From the NCBI RefSeq assembly GCF_014650575.1, contig NZ_BMVF01000005.1, positions 408,318 to 472,317 of the forward strand: DNA of 64,000 nt, written 5' to 3'. Below are positions 8,230 through 16,823 of this stretch, piece after piece. The first letter of the stretch is position 1, and each line of letters begins with the position of its first letter. The position numbers and the translations under genes are program-made. This DNA comes from Streptomyces naganishii JCM 4654 (GTDB taxonomy: Bacteria > Actinomycetota > Actinomycetes > Streptomycetales > Streptomycetaceae). Below the pieces are notes generated by a model, which saw nothing but the letters and a program-made list of their open reading frames with translations, was not told where the DNA came from and searched no databases.

Positions 8230-8635
8230 GATCATCGCTTCCGGGTGTGCGGCGTCGTGGAGGGTGGTCCGACGAGGTTCGACGGCCCCGGCCTAGGGGA
8301 TGACCGGGGCCGTCGGCGGGCGCTCGCGCGTGCGAGGCCCGGCCGGACACCCCGTGTGCCGACGCGGGTAGGAGACGGCGGCGCGGGGTGCCGGTGCGGG
8401 GGCCCGGAGAGCCGGCGGCGCCCGGTGGAGCTGCGGTGCGGAGGGCACATGGGCGGGCCGTCGGCTTTCTCGGGCGGTTGCGGGTGGTGATGGCCGAGCT
8501 GCGGTACGTACCCGGAGTGGGCCGGGCCGTGATCCGTGAGCAGTATTTATATATGCCGTCCGCTTTGCAAGACGTATGAAAACATTCATGCCCGCTTTGA
8601 ACGGCATACTCCCATGTGCGCCGCGCGGGGCGGAG
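8230..8635. other. Intergenic region with promoter-like AT-rich repeat cluster
   Basis: I find no convincing gene here. At 8541-8607 there is an unusually AT-rich block. It holds an outer inverted repeat ATGCCGT (8553-8559) and ACGGCAT (8601-8607), a direct repeat CCGCTTTG (8560-8567 and 8592-8599), and an inner dyad ATGAA/TTCAT (8576-8589). It lies downstream of rpiR and upstream of the 127-residue gene, both on the minus strand, so it probably drives the latter through a leader of about 300 bases. Confidence 0.5.
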
Positions 8636-9559
8636 TCAGTCCCGGAGGAAGAACTGGTGCTGGTCGGCGATCTGCTCGTACTCCTCGAGCCGGGCCTGGG
8701 TCCGCTCGGGGTCGGCGTCGGTCATGGCCTGCAACAGGGCCGCGCACACCACTCCGGGCGCCGCGTAGGAGTCGAAGACGAGGCGAGAGCCGGTCCCGGT
8801 GGCGAAGACGACGTCGGCCTCGTCGGCGACCGGACCGAGCGCCAGGTCGGTGATCAGGGCGACCTTCAGCCCGGCGCTGCGGGCGACCTGGACCGCCGTC
8901 AGCGTCTCGTGGGCGTGCCGGGGCATGGAGAACGCCAGCACCCACGTGCCGCCGGCCTCCCGGGACTGCAGCAGCGCGTCGTAGGCGACGCTGCCGCCGA
9001 GCGTGACCAGCCGTACGTCCGGGTGGACGCGCCGCGCGGCGTAGGCGAAGTACTCGGCGAGGGACACCGAGATGCGCAGCCCCAGCACGGTCAGCGGGGT
9101 CGACCGGGACAGCTTGCGGCCGATGTCGATCACCAGGTCGGGATCGGCGAAGTCCCGGCGCAGGTTCTCCAGGTTCTCGATCTCGGCGTCGACGGCCGCC
9201 TGGAGTTCGTTGGCCCGGTCCTCCTCGGCCGCACCGGGCCCGCTCGCCAGCGTCCGCAGCGCGATGGACTGGAGCTTCTCGCGCAGCGCCGGATAGCCGC
9301 TGAAGCCGACCGCCGCCGCGAACCGGGTCACCGACGGCTGGCTCACCCCGACCCGGTCGGCGAGTTCGGTGATCGACAGGAAGGCCGCCTCGGCGATGTT
9401 CTCGATCAGGTACTGGGCGATGCGGCGCTGGCCGGGAGACAGGTGCGGGCCGTCGAAGAGCGCTCTGAGCTGGGACGCCGGCGCGGCCGCCGCCTCCGGC
9501 GCCGTCCTGCCCGAGGTGATCGCGGACGCACTCGCGCGAGCCTGCTGCGGCGATGGCAC
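8636..9559 (-). CDS. RpiR/HexR-family regulator with SIS domain
   Basis: A 307-residue regulator of the RpiR/MurR family. The N-terminal HTH_6 domain is clear (LSPGQRRIAQYLIENIAEAA, LADRVGVSQPSVTRFAAAVG). The C-terminal SIS domain, at about 135-280, binds phosphosugars (TVLGLRISVSLAEYFAYAA, VLAFSMPRHAHETLTAV). GTG 9559 is chosen because AAAGGAGG lies seven bases upstream. Regulators of this family control amino-sugar or hexose catabolism; no sugar operon is adjacent, so the target is unknown. The AT-rich dyad block downstream could belong to its regulon, which is speculation. Confidence 0.88.
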   Translation of the reverse strand: MPSPQQARASASAITSGRTAPEAAAAPASQLRALFDGPHLSPGQRRIAQYLIENIAEAAFLSITELADRVGVSQPSVTRFAAAVGFSGYPALREKLQSIALRTLASGPGAAEEDRANELQAAVDAEIENLENLRRDFADPDLVIDIGRKLSRSTPLTVLGLRISVSLAEYFAYAARRVHPDVRLVTLGGSVAYDALLQSREAGGTWVLAFSMPRHAHETLTAVQVARSAGLKVALITDLALGPVADEADVVFATGTGSRLVFDSYAAPGVVCAALLQAMTDADPERTQARLEEYEQIADQHQFFLRD

Positions 9560-9726
9560 CGAAGCGCCTCCTTTGTCTCCCACAGAGGTTCAACATAGCT
9601 CACTCACCGCCGTGACCAGGGCTTGTACGAGTGCTTCCGGCCGCCGGCGCTCGTCGGGGATACCCGCGCCCCGTGCGGGAACCCGCAGGCGGACACACGA
9701 GACCCCTTCGGCAGGTGAAACCTGAG

Positions 9727-10125
9727 ATGACCGTACTGAGCGCCCTGGAACAGGCCCTGGAGAACCGGTGGGAGGCGCTGTGGGCGCGGATCACCGGCAA
9801 GGAACCGGTCGAACTCCTCGACGCCCTGCGCCGCGAGTGCGACGCGAACGCCGTCGTGTGCAGCGAGCACCGGGTCATCGTGCCCAACGCCTTCGACGTC
9901 GAGCTCGCCGGCGCTGTGCACGACGAACTGACGCGCCGCGGCAGCCGCGTGGGGCAGGAGCTCACCGACCGCCTCGCCCGGCACGCCGAACACCGCGGCT
10001 ACGAGTGGGCCGGCCCGCTGACGGTCCACGTCACGCGGTCGTCCGAGGTGCCCAACGGCCGTTACCGCGTGGCCAGTCGGGTCATGCCGCACGTCAGCGC
10101 GGAGGCCTTCGCGCAGCCCGGATAG
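9727..10125 (+). CDS. Stand-alone DUF3662 protein (FhaA N-terminal-like)
   Basis: A 132-residue protein matching the DUF3662 domain that forms the N-terminus of FhaA, the forkhead-associated cell-wall regulator next to pknB and rodA in actinobacteria. It begins MTVLSALEQALENRWEALWA and carries the family pattern PVELLDALRRECDANAVVC and VPNAFDVELA. The FHA domain that follows in FhaA is missing, and no kinase or cell-wall genes are adjacent. The start at 9727 follows the family's N-terminus; the ribosome-binding site is weak. It may bind the partners of FhaA without sensing phosphothreonine. Confidence 0.78.
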   Translation: MTVLSALEQALENRWEALWARITGKEPVELLDALRRECDANAVVCSEHRVIVPNAFDVELAGAVHDELTRRGSRVGQELTDRLARHAEHRGYEWAGPLTVHVTRSSEVPNGRYRVASRVMPHVSAEAFAQPG

Positions 10126-10137
10126 CGTTCCGAGCCG

Positions 10138-11946
10138 TCACCGCCGGTAGATCGTGATCGAGTGGCCGACGTCGTCGACCGCGCGGCTGGTGCGGATGAG
10201 TCCGGCGAGCCGTCCCGTGGCCTTGGCGGCCGACGAGTCGGAGACGGCCAGCAGCCCGTGCACCCGCTCCGGCGGCACCGCCCGGGGATCGTCCGCGTGG
10301 ACGCCGTAGAACGACGGCACACCGCTGCCCTTGTAGACGAGCCAGACCCGCTCGCCCGGGTAGCGGGTGCGCAGCCGGTCGGCGAGCCGCCCCAGGTCCT
10401 GCCCCCAGTCCACGTTGGAGTCGTGCAGCCGCAGATGGGTGCGGGCCGGACCGCCGAACGCCTCGTTGGAGTACGGCAGGTAGTAGGGGTACGTCCGCAG
10501 CGAGCTCACCGCGGTGAAGGCCACCAGCGCCGCCGGCACCCCGGTGAGCACCGCCCGGCGCACCCGGCGGGCGGGGCGCGGCAGGAGCACCGCGGCCGCG
10601 GCCACGGCCCCGAACATCGGCATGAACAGCGCGTACCGGGTGCCGAAGTCGCGCGAGGAGTGCATCGCGGCGGCCAGCAGCACGGCGGGCGGCGCGAGCA
10701 CGTAGGCGGCCGCGGGGCGCAGCCTGCGCGCCGCCACCAGCAGGGCGGCCCCGGCGGCCCACAGGGCCAGGGTGCCCAGCGGGGTCTTCACCAGCAGCGC
10801 GGCCGGCAGGTAGTACCAGCGCGACCCGGTGTAGACGTGCCCGAAGAGGAAGCCCTGCCAGGGCTGGTTCTCGAAGCCGAACTGCACGCGCATCCCGTCG
10901 CGGTACGCCTCGGGGAAGGGCATCGCGTCGACCAGGAGACCGCGCAGCCCGTGCACGGCGGGCACGGGATCCCGGGGCGACCACCGCAGCCGCGGGTCGA
11001 CCGCCAGGTAGGACGCCCACACGACGGCGACGGACACCACCGCCGCCACGAACGCCCACCCGGCCCCGGCGGCCAGGGCCCGCACCCGCTCCCGACGGTC
11101 GGCGGGGCGGTGGTCGGCGAGGCGGTCATCGGTGGGGCGGTGGTCCGTCGGGCGGCGGGACGCCCACGCCGGCACCGCGGCGAGCGGCAGCAGGACCGCC
11201 ACCGCCGGGAGCGCGTTCATCTTGGTGGCCAGGGCCGCCCCCAGCGCCAGCGCGGCGAGCGGCACGTACAGCGCGGGCCGCCGCCGCGCCCGCCACAGCA
11301 GCCACGCCGAGGTCAGGACGAACCCGGCCGCCGGCACGTCCAGCGTCGCCAGCGAACCGTGCGCGACCACGTCGGGCGAGAAGGCGTACAGCGCCAGCGC
11401 CACCAGCCCGCCGGCCGCGCCCGCGAACTCCCGGGCGAACGCGAACACCACGAGTCCGAACAGCAGCGTCAGCGCGATCACCGGCAGCCGCGCCCACAGC
11501 ATCAGCCGCCACGGGTCGTTGCCCGACTCGTACAGCAGATGCCGGCCGAGCGCCCCCTGGTCACCCGTGAAGTTCCTGAACGCGGCGTCGGCGCGCGGAT
11601 CGGCGACCGCGACCCCGGCCGCGATCAACAGCTTGCCCAGCGGCGGGTGTTCGGGGTTGAAGGCCACGCTGTGCTCGTGCAGGTAGAAGGCCGCGGTGCC
11701 CACGTAGACCGGTTCGTCGATGGTCGGGGTCTGCTCGGCCGCCGCGGTGACCATCGCGACGGCCATCTGCGCCAGCAGCACGACCGCGGCCAGGGGCACC
11801 AGCCAGTGCCGGTGCCGCCGCGCCGCACCGCGAAGGCGCGCCCGCACCGAGGAGCCCCCGCCCGGCGGCCGCTCGCGGGACGCCTCGCCGGACGCCTCGG
11901 GGGACGGCGGCCCCGGTGCCGGGACCGTGTGCTGTTCGCCGATCAT
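10138..11946 (-). CDS. GT39/ArnT-like membrane glycosyltransferase
   Basis: A 602-residue multi-pass protein of the GT-C superfamily, like protein O-mannosyltransferases and ArnT. After an N-terminal cytoplasmic tail comes the first membrane segment and then the catalytic loop QTPTIDEPVYVGTAAFYLHE, whose acidic residues are typical of the family. NPEHPPLGKLLIA follows. About eleven hydrophobic segments continue to residue 500, then a soluble C-terminal domain (NVDWGQDLGRLADRLR). ATG 11946 is chosen because upstream codons are Arg-rich noise. A 15-bp tandem repeat inside the gene encodes a DHRPT-like loop. The donor is probably a polyprenyl-phosphate sugar; the acceptor is unknown. Confidence 0.8.
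   Translation of the reverse strand: MIGEQHTVPAPGPPSPEASGEASRERPPGGGSSVRARLRGAARRHRHWLVPLAAVVLLAQMAVAMVTAAAEQTPTIDEPVYVGTAAFYLHEHSVAFNPEHPPLGKLLIAAGVAVADPRADAAFRNFTGDQGALGRHLLYESGNDPWRLMLWARLPVIALTLLFGLVVFAFAREFAGAAGGLVALALYAFSPDVVAHGSLATLDVPAAGFVLTSAWLLWRARRRPALYVPLAALALGAALATKMNALPAVAVLLPLAAVPAWASRRPTDHRPTDDRLADHRPADRRERVRALAAGAGWAFVAAVVSVAVVWASYLAVDPRLRWSPRDPVPAVHGLRGLLVDAMPFPEAYRDGMRVQFGFENQPWQGFLFGHVYTGSRWYYLPAALLVKTPLGTLALWAAGAALLVAARRLRPAAAYVLAPPAVLLAAAMHSSRDFGTRYALFMPMFGAVAAAAVLLPRPARRVRRAVLTGVPAALVAFTAVSSLRTYPYYLPYSNEAFGGPARTHLRLHDSNVDWGQDLGRLADRLRTRYPGERVWLVYKGSGVPSFYGVHADDPRAVPPERVHGLLAVSDSSAAKATGRLAGLIRTSRAVDDVGHSITIYRR
11094..11153. repeat. 15-bp in-frame tandem repeat
   Basis: About four imperfect 15-base units (for example 11109-11123, 11124-11138, 11139-11153) encode a pentapeptide repeat like DHRPT/DDRLA/DHRPA in a loop between membrane segments of the GT39-like protein. 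Copy number may vary between strains. Confidence 0.6.
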
Positions 11947-12017
11947 CGCCCGCCCCGCGCGTCGTACCGGCGGACCGTCCGCCGTACACACCGGTACGGC
12001 CCCGGGGCCGCCCCGGT

Positions 12018-12701
12018 TCACCCCGGTCCGGACTCCGGCCGCGGCACGGCCGCCGCCGGCACCACCAGGTCCGCGCGGTCGCGGGTCATGGCGACCAGAT
12101 CGGCGTTGCGCTGGTCGGTGCCGGCCACCCACGCGGCGGCCTCCTCGGGACCCTTGCCGAATTCCACGTGCCGCGCCACGAGACGGCGGACGCGCTCGGG
12201 CTCGTCCAGCTCGCAGAACCACACCTCGTCCAGCTGCGCCCGCACGCGCGCCCAGGCCCCGTTGTCCAGCAGCAGGTAGTTGCCCTCCGTCACCACCAGC
12301 CGGACCGTCGGCGGCACGGGGACGGCGCCCGCGACGGGCTGCTCCAGGACGCGCTCGAAGGCGGGCGCGTACACCGTCTCGCCGTCCGGCCCGGGGTGCT
12401 CGCGGTACTCCTCGTGCAGCCGGCGCAGCAGGGCCGCGTACCCCGCCGCGTCGAAGGTGTCCGGCGCGCCCTTGCGGTCACGGCGGCCCAGCCGGTCGAG
12501 TTCGGCGTCGGCGAGGTGGAAGCCGTCCATCGGGACGTGCGCGGCCCACAGCTCCGAGCCGCCGTTCAGCGCCCGCACCAGCGCCTCGGCGAGGGTCGAC
12601 TTGCCCGCGCCGGGGCTGCCCGTGATGCCGAGGACGGCCCGCCGTCCGTCGCGGGGGAGCGCGCGGGCGCGGGCGAGGAGTTCGTCGAAGGCGGTCGGCA
12701 C
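12018..12701 (-). CDS. P-loop nucleoside/pantothenate-kinase-like protein
   Basis: A 227-residue kinase of the uridine kinase/PanK P-loop superfamily. The Walker A motif is GITGSPGAGKSTL near residues 25-37. It is followed by VPMDGFHLADAEL, the family's substrate-binding DGFH motif, and by VVTEGNYLLLD, the Walker-B-like strand. These residues suggest ATP-dependent phosphorylation of a nucleoside, pantothenate or sugar, and the true substrate is not evident. The start is GTG 12701. It lies divergent from the HAD-GH65 pair and 71 bases before the GT39-like gene on the same strand, so it may share a transcript with the latter. Confidence 0.8.
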   Translation of the reverse strand: MPTAFDELLARARALPRDGRRAVLGITGSPGAGKSTLAEALVRALNGGSELWAAHVPMDGFHLADAELDRLGRRDRKGAPDTFDAAGYAALLRRLHEEYREHPGPDGETVYAPAFERVLEQPVAGAVPVPPTVRLVVTEGNYLLLDNGAWARVRAQLDEVWFCELDEPERVRRLVARHVEFGKGPEEAAAWVAGTDQRNADLVAMTRDRADLVVPAAAVPRPESGPG

Positions 12702-12816
12702 ACCGGACAGTGTGTCACCCGGAAAGCGGACCGAAGGTTGACCGGGAAGTCGGAAAGTGCGTCACGTGTGGCACTCGACACCCGCTCAACGCCGCGACGC
12801 GGGGAAAGGTGCCTTT

Positions 12817-13578
12817 ATGACAGAGCTCGGTCTGCCCGAAGAAATCACCGTCTGCCTCTTCGACCTCGACGGGGTGGTCACCAAGACGGCAGTGGTCCAC
12901 GCGGCCGCCTGGAAGGAGACGTTCGACGAGTTCCTGCGCGCACGGGACGGCGCCGACTTCCGTCCCTTCGACTCCGTGGCCGACTACGACGAGTACGTGG
13001 ACGGACGCCCGCGCGCCGACGGCGTGCGCACCTTCCTCGCCTCCCGCGGCATCGAACTGCCCGAGGGCGACCCCGACGACCCGCCGGACGCGCAGACGGT
13101 CAACGGCGTCGGCAACCGCAAGAACCAGATGGTCCTGAAGAAGATCCGCACGGACGGCGTCGAGGCCTACGACGGCACCCTGCGCTACATCGAGTCCGTG
13201 CGCGCCCACGGCCTGCGCACCGCGATCGTCTCCTCCAGCGCCAACACCGTCGACGTACTGCGCTCGATCGACGCCGAGCGCCTGTTCGACGTACGCATCG
13301 ACGGCGTGGTCGCCCGCGAGCGCGCCCTGCCCGGCAAGCCGCACCCGGACACCTTCCTGGCCGCCGCACGGGACCTGGGCGCAGACGCCGGGCGGGCCGC
13401 CGTGTTCGAGGACGCGCTGGCCGGCATGGACGCGGGCCGCTCCGGCGGCTTCGGATACGTCGTCGGCGTCGACCGCGTGGGCCAGACGGACGCGCTCTAC
13501 GCCCACGGCGCCGACGTGGTCGTCAAGGACCTCGCCGAACTCCTCACGGGCGCGACCGGGCGGGGTGGTGCCGCGTGA
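12817..13578 (+). CDS. HAD-family beta-phosphoglucomutase-like protein
   Basis: A 253-residue HAD subfamily IA protein. All four motifs are present: the nucleophile D16 and acid/base D18 in CLFDLDGVV, the Ser of SSSANT, the Lys of PGKPHPD, and the acidic FEDALAGM pair. The cap region and EITVCLFDLDGVVTKTAVVH match beta-phosphoglucomutases, which turn beta-glucose 1-phosphate into glucose 6-phosphate. The next gene, a GH65 phosphorylase, would make that substrate, and the two overlap at GTGA (13575-13578). ATG 12817 is chosen with AAGG upstream. The substrate is an inference from this pairing. Confidence 0.88.
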   Translation: MTELGLPEEITVCLFDLDGVVTKTAVVHAAAWKETFDEFLRARDGADFRPFDSVADYDEYVDGRPRADGVRTFLASRGIELPEGDPDDPPDAQTVNGVGNRKNQMVLKKIRTDGVEAYDGTLRYIESVRAHGLRTAIVSSSANTVDVLRSIDAERLFDVRIDGVVARERALPGKPHPDTFLAAARDLGADAGRAAVFEDALAGMDAGRSGGFGYVVGVDRVGQTDALYAHGADVVVKDLAELLTGATGRGGAA

Positions 13579-15917
13579 TCACCCACCGTTCGTACGCCGT
13601 CGAGCCGTGGACCGTGCGCGAGACGGAGCTGAGCCTGGACGTGCTCGCCCAGAGCGAGTCGGTCTTCGCGCTGTCCAACGGGCACGTCGGCTGGCGCGGC
13701 AACCTCGACGAGGGCGAGCCGCACGGCCTGCCCGGCTCCTACCTCAACGGCGTGTACGAGATCCACCCGCTGCCCTACGCGGAGGCCGGCTACGGCTACC
13801 CGGAGTCGGGCCAGACGGTCATCGACGTCACCAACGGCAAGATCCTGCGGCTCCTCGTCGACGACGAGCCCTTCGACCTGCGCTACGGCCGGCTCGTCTC
13901 GCACGAGCGCACCCTCGACATGCGGCGCGGGGTGATGGAGCGGACCTGCGAGTGGGTCTCGCCGGCGGGCACGACGGTCCGGGTGCGCTCCACCCGGCTG
14001 GTCTCCCTCGCCCAGCGCTCCATCGCGGCCGTGGCCTACGAGGTCGAGGCCGTCGGCTCCCAGGCGCGCGTGGTCATCCAGTCCGAGCTGGTCGCCAACG
14101 AGCAGCTGCCGGAGTCCAAAGGCGACCCGCGCGCGGCGATGGCCCTCCAGGCGCCGCTGGAGCCGGAGGAGGACTTCGCCTCGGGCAGCAGGCTGCGCCT
14201 GGTGCACCGCACCCGGCACAGCGGCCTGCGCGTGGCCGTCGCCGCCGACCACGTCGTCACGGGACCGCAGCGGACCACCACCGGCAGCGAGAGCCACCCC
14301 GACCTGGCCCGGCTGACGGTCGCCTCCGTCCTGGAGCCGGGCGAGAAACTGCGCGTGGAGAAGACGGTCGCCCACGGCTGGTCCGGCGCCCGCTCGCTGC
14401 CGGCGATGAGCGACCAGGTGGACGCGGCCCTGGCGGCCGCCGCGCACGGCGGCTGGGACGGCCTGGTCGGCCAGCAGCGGGAGTACCTGGACGACTTCTG
14501 GGCGCGCGCGGACGTCGAGGTGGACGGCGACGAGGAGATCCAGCAGGCCGTCCGCTTCGCGCTGTTCCACGTGCTCCAGGCCGGCGCCCGCGCCGAGGAG
14601 CGGGCGATCCCGGCCAAGGGCCTGACCGGCTCGGGCTACGACGGGCACGCCTTCTGGGACACCGAGATGTTCGTGCTGCCCGTGCTCACCTACACCTCGC
14701 CCGACGCCGTCGCCGAGGCGCTGCGCTGGCGGCAGAACACGCTGCCCGCCGCCCGTGAGCGCGCCGCCCAGCTGGGGCTGCGCGGCGCCGCCTTCCCCTG
14801 GCGGACCATCGAGGGCGAGGAGGGGTCGGCGTACTGGCCGGCCGGCACCGCCGCCTTCCACGTGAACGCCGACATCGCGCACGCGGTGGTGCGGTACGTG
14901 GCGGCCACCGGCGACGAGGACTTCGAGCGGGACACCGGGATGGAACTGCTGGTGGAGACGGCCCGGCTGTGGCGCTCGCTCGGCCACCACGACCACCGCG
15001 GCACGTTCCACATCGACGGCGTGACCGGCCCCGACGAGTACAGCGCGATCGCCGACGACAACACGTACACGAACCTGATGGCGCGGGCGAACCTGCTGGC
15101 CGCCGCCGACGTCGTCGAACGCCACCCGAAGGAGGCGGAGCGGCTCGGCGCGGACGACGAGGAGAGCGCCGCCTGGCGGGACGCGGCCGAGGCCATGAAC
15201 ATCCCGTACAACGGCGAACTTGGCGTGCACGAGCAGCACGCGGGGTTCACCCGCTACCAGCGCTGGGACTTCGCGGGCACCCGCGCCGACCAGTACCCGC
15301 TGCTGCTGCACTTCCCCTACTTCGACCTGTACCGCAAGCAGGTGATCAAGCAGGCGGACCTGGTGCTGGCGATGTACACCTGCGGCGCCGAGTTCGACGA
15401 GGAGCACATCGCCCGCAACTTCGCCTACTACGAGCCACTGACCGTCAGGGACTCCTCGCTGTCGGCGTGCGTCCAGGCCGTCATCGCCGCGCAGGCGGGC
15501 CACCTGCGGCTCGCCTACGACTACGCGGCCGAGGCCGCCCTGATGGACCTGGAGGACCTGGAGCACAACACCCGCGACGGGCTGCACATCGCCTCGCTGG
15601 CGGGCACCTGGATGGCCCTGGTCACCGGCTTCGGGGGGATGCGCCGGTCGGGGGAGACGCTGGAGTTCGCGCCGCGGCTGCCGGAGAAGTTCAGCCGCCT
15701 GGCGTTCTCGCTGCAGTTCCGCGGCCGCCGGCTGCGGGTGGAGATCACCCAGCAGAGCGCCACGTACACCCTGCTGGCCGGGCCCTCCCTGCGCATCCGC
15801 CACCACGGCGAACGGGTCACGGTGAACCCGGACAGCCCGGTCTCCCACCCGGTCCCGCCGCCGCTCCACCGCCCCGCGCCGGAACAGCCCCCGCACCGGA
15901 AACCCAACGCGCGCTGA
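13575..15917 (+). CDS. Glycoside hydrolase family 65 disaccharide phosphorylase
   Basis: A 780-residue GH65 enzyme with the family's full layout: N-terminal beta-sandwich, helical linker, (alpha/alpha)6 barrel and small C-terminal domain. The catalytic acid lies in GVTGPDEYS (E488), and the phosphate-site segment KQVIKQADLVLAMY is intact. GH65 members phosphorolyse maltose, trehalose, kojibiose or nigerose to beta-glucose 1-phosphate. The coupled HAD mutase upstream would convert this to glucose 6-phosphate. The preferred disaccharide cannot be read with certainty. GTG 13575 overlaps the upstream stop, implying translational coupling. The stop lies 12 bases from the convergent M56 gene. Confidence 0.92.
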   Translation: MITHRSYAVEPWTVRETELSLDVLAQSESVFALSNGHVGWRGNLDEGEPHGLPGSYLNGVYEIHPLPYAEAGYGYPESGQTVIDVTNGKILRLLVDDEPFDLRYGRLVSHERTLDMRRGVMERTCEWVSPAGTTVRVRSTRLVSLAQRSIAAVAYEVEAVGSQARVVIQSELVANEQLPESKGDPRAAMALQAPLEPEEDFASGSRLRLVHRTRHSGLRVAVAADHVVTGPQRTTTGSESHPDLARLTVASVLEPGEKLRVEKTVAHGWSGARSLPAMSDQVDAALAAAAHGGWDGLVGQQREYLDDFWARADVEVDGDEEIQQAVRFALFHVLQAGARAEERAIPAKGLTGSGYDGHAFWDTEMFVLPVLTYTSPDAVAEALRWRQNTLPAARERAAQLGLRGAAFPWRTIEGEEGSAYWPAGTAAFHVNADIAHAVVRYVAATGDEDFERDTGMELLVETARLWRSLGHHDHRGTFHIDGVTGPDEYSAIADDNTYTNLMARANLLAAADVVERHPKEAERLGADDEESAAWRDAAEAMNIPYNGELGVHEQHAGFTRYQRWDFAGTRADQYPLLLHFPYFDLYRKQVIKQADLVLAMYTCGAEFDEEHIARNFAYYEPLTVRDSSLSACVQAVIAAQAGHLRLAYDYAAEAALMDLEDLEHNTRDGLHIASLAGTWMALVTGFGGMRRSGETLEFAPRLPEKFSRLAFSLQFRGRRLRVEITQQSATYTLLAGPSLRIRHHGERVTVNPDSPVSHPVPPPLHRPAPEQPPHRKPNAR

Positions 15918-15929
15918 TCCAGGCGCCGG

Positions 15930-16823
15930 CTACATCAGGACGTTCGCCAGGAGGTGAAGGAGGTCGTCGGTGGCGTCGGCGGCGCCCAGGGCCGGGAGGG
16001 CGCCGAGGGCGAGGACGGCGGCGGCGACGGAGCGCAGGTGGGGCGGCGGGGCGCACTGGAGGGCGGCGACGCGGCGGGTGACGGCCCGGTCGGTGAAGCC
16101 GAGGGCGCACGACGGCCGGGCCTGGCCCGCGGTCAGGGCCGCGCGGGCCAGCGCGCGGGCCGTGGCGGTGCGGTCGCCCACCGTGGCGGCGGCCCGCTCG
16201 TCCGCCCACCGCTCGACGAGGAAGGCGACCGTGGCCCGTACCGGACCGAGCAGCGGGTTGGCCGCGACGGCCAGGTTCGCGGCCGTCACCAGCAGGGAGT
16301 GCCGGTGGGCGAGGTGGGCGCGTTCGTGGGCGAGCAGCACCCGCCGCTCCACCGGCTCCAGCGCGCCGAGCATCGCCGAGGTCACCAGGATCCTGCCCGG
16401 CGGGCCGGGAATGGCGAAGGCCCGCGGGACCGGTGAGGCCGCGACGATCAGCTCGGTGCCCGGCGGGTGTCCCTCGCACATCCGGCGCAGCGCGCGGCGC
16501 GTGCCGAGGGCGGTGTGGACGGTGCGCCACAGCCGGTGGGCGACCAGCGCGAGGGCCAGGCAGGCCAGTATCCCGATCCCCTCGGGCACCGGCTCCGCCA
16601 GGTGCCGTCCGTTCTCCCGGGCCTCGGCGACGACCGGCGGCGCGTCGTTGACGAGGGTGGCGGCCAGCAGCACCAGCGACCAGACACCGGCCGCCGCCGT
16701 CACCACGGCCGCCGCGGTCAGCACGCGCGCGGCCAGCGCGGGCGCCACCCGGCGCCCGACCACCGGGCTGATCGCGGCCAGCAGCAGCGACAGCACCAGC
16801 GGGGTGTAGACGTCGAGGGTCAT
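15930..16823 (-). CDS. M56-family membrane metallopeptidase (BlaR1-like, no sensor domain)
   Basis: A 297-residue integral membrane peptidase of the M56 family. Hydrophobic segments occur near residues 7-20, 33-56, 82-98 and 265-290. The zinc motif HERAH lies at residues 166-170 on the cytoplasmic side, with an ERWADERAA helix further on that fits the family's third ligand region. In BlaR1 and MecR1 this peptidase cleaves the BlaI repressor after the extracellular penicillin-binding domain senses drug. Here that sensor domain is absent, so the trigger must be different. The start overlaps the stop of blaI (16820-16823), which points to one operon and coupled translation. Confidence 0.88.
   Translation of the reverse strand: MTLDVYTPLVLSLLLAAISPVVGRRVAPALAARVLTAAAVVTAAAGVWSLVLLAATLVNDAPPVVAEARENGRHLAEPVPEGIGILACLALALVAHRLWRTVHTALGTRRALRRMCEGHPPGTELIVAASPVPRAFAIPGPPGRILVTSAMLGALEPVERRVLLAHERAHLAHRHSLLVTAANLAVAANPLLGPVRATVAFLVERWADERAAATVGDRTATARALARAALTAGQARPSCALGFTDRAVTRRVAALQCAPPPHLRSVAAAVLALGALPALGAADATDDLLHLLANVLM

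Noticed and set aside
8388..8579. 63-residue plus-strand frame in the AT-rich gap
   Set aside because: It has no ribosome-binding site, and the AT-rich repeats it crosses look regulatory.
11916..15917. 1333-residue plus-strand frame covering the GH65 gene and upstream sequence
   Set aside because: Only the part from GTG 13575 resembles a protein family; the front part is an Arg-rich shadow of the GT39 and kinase genes.
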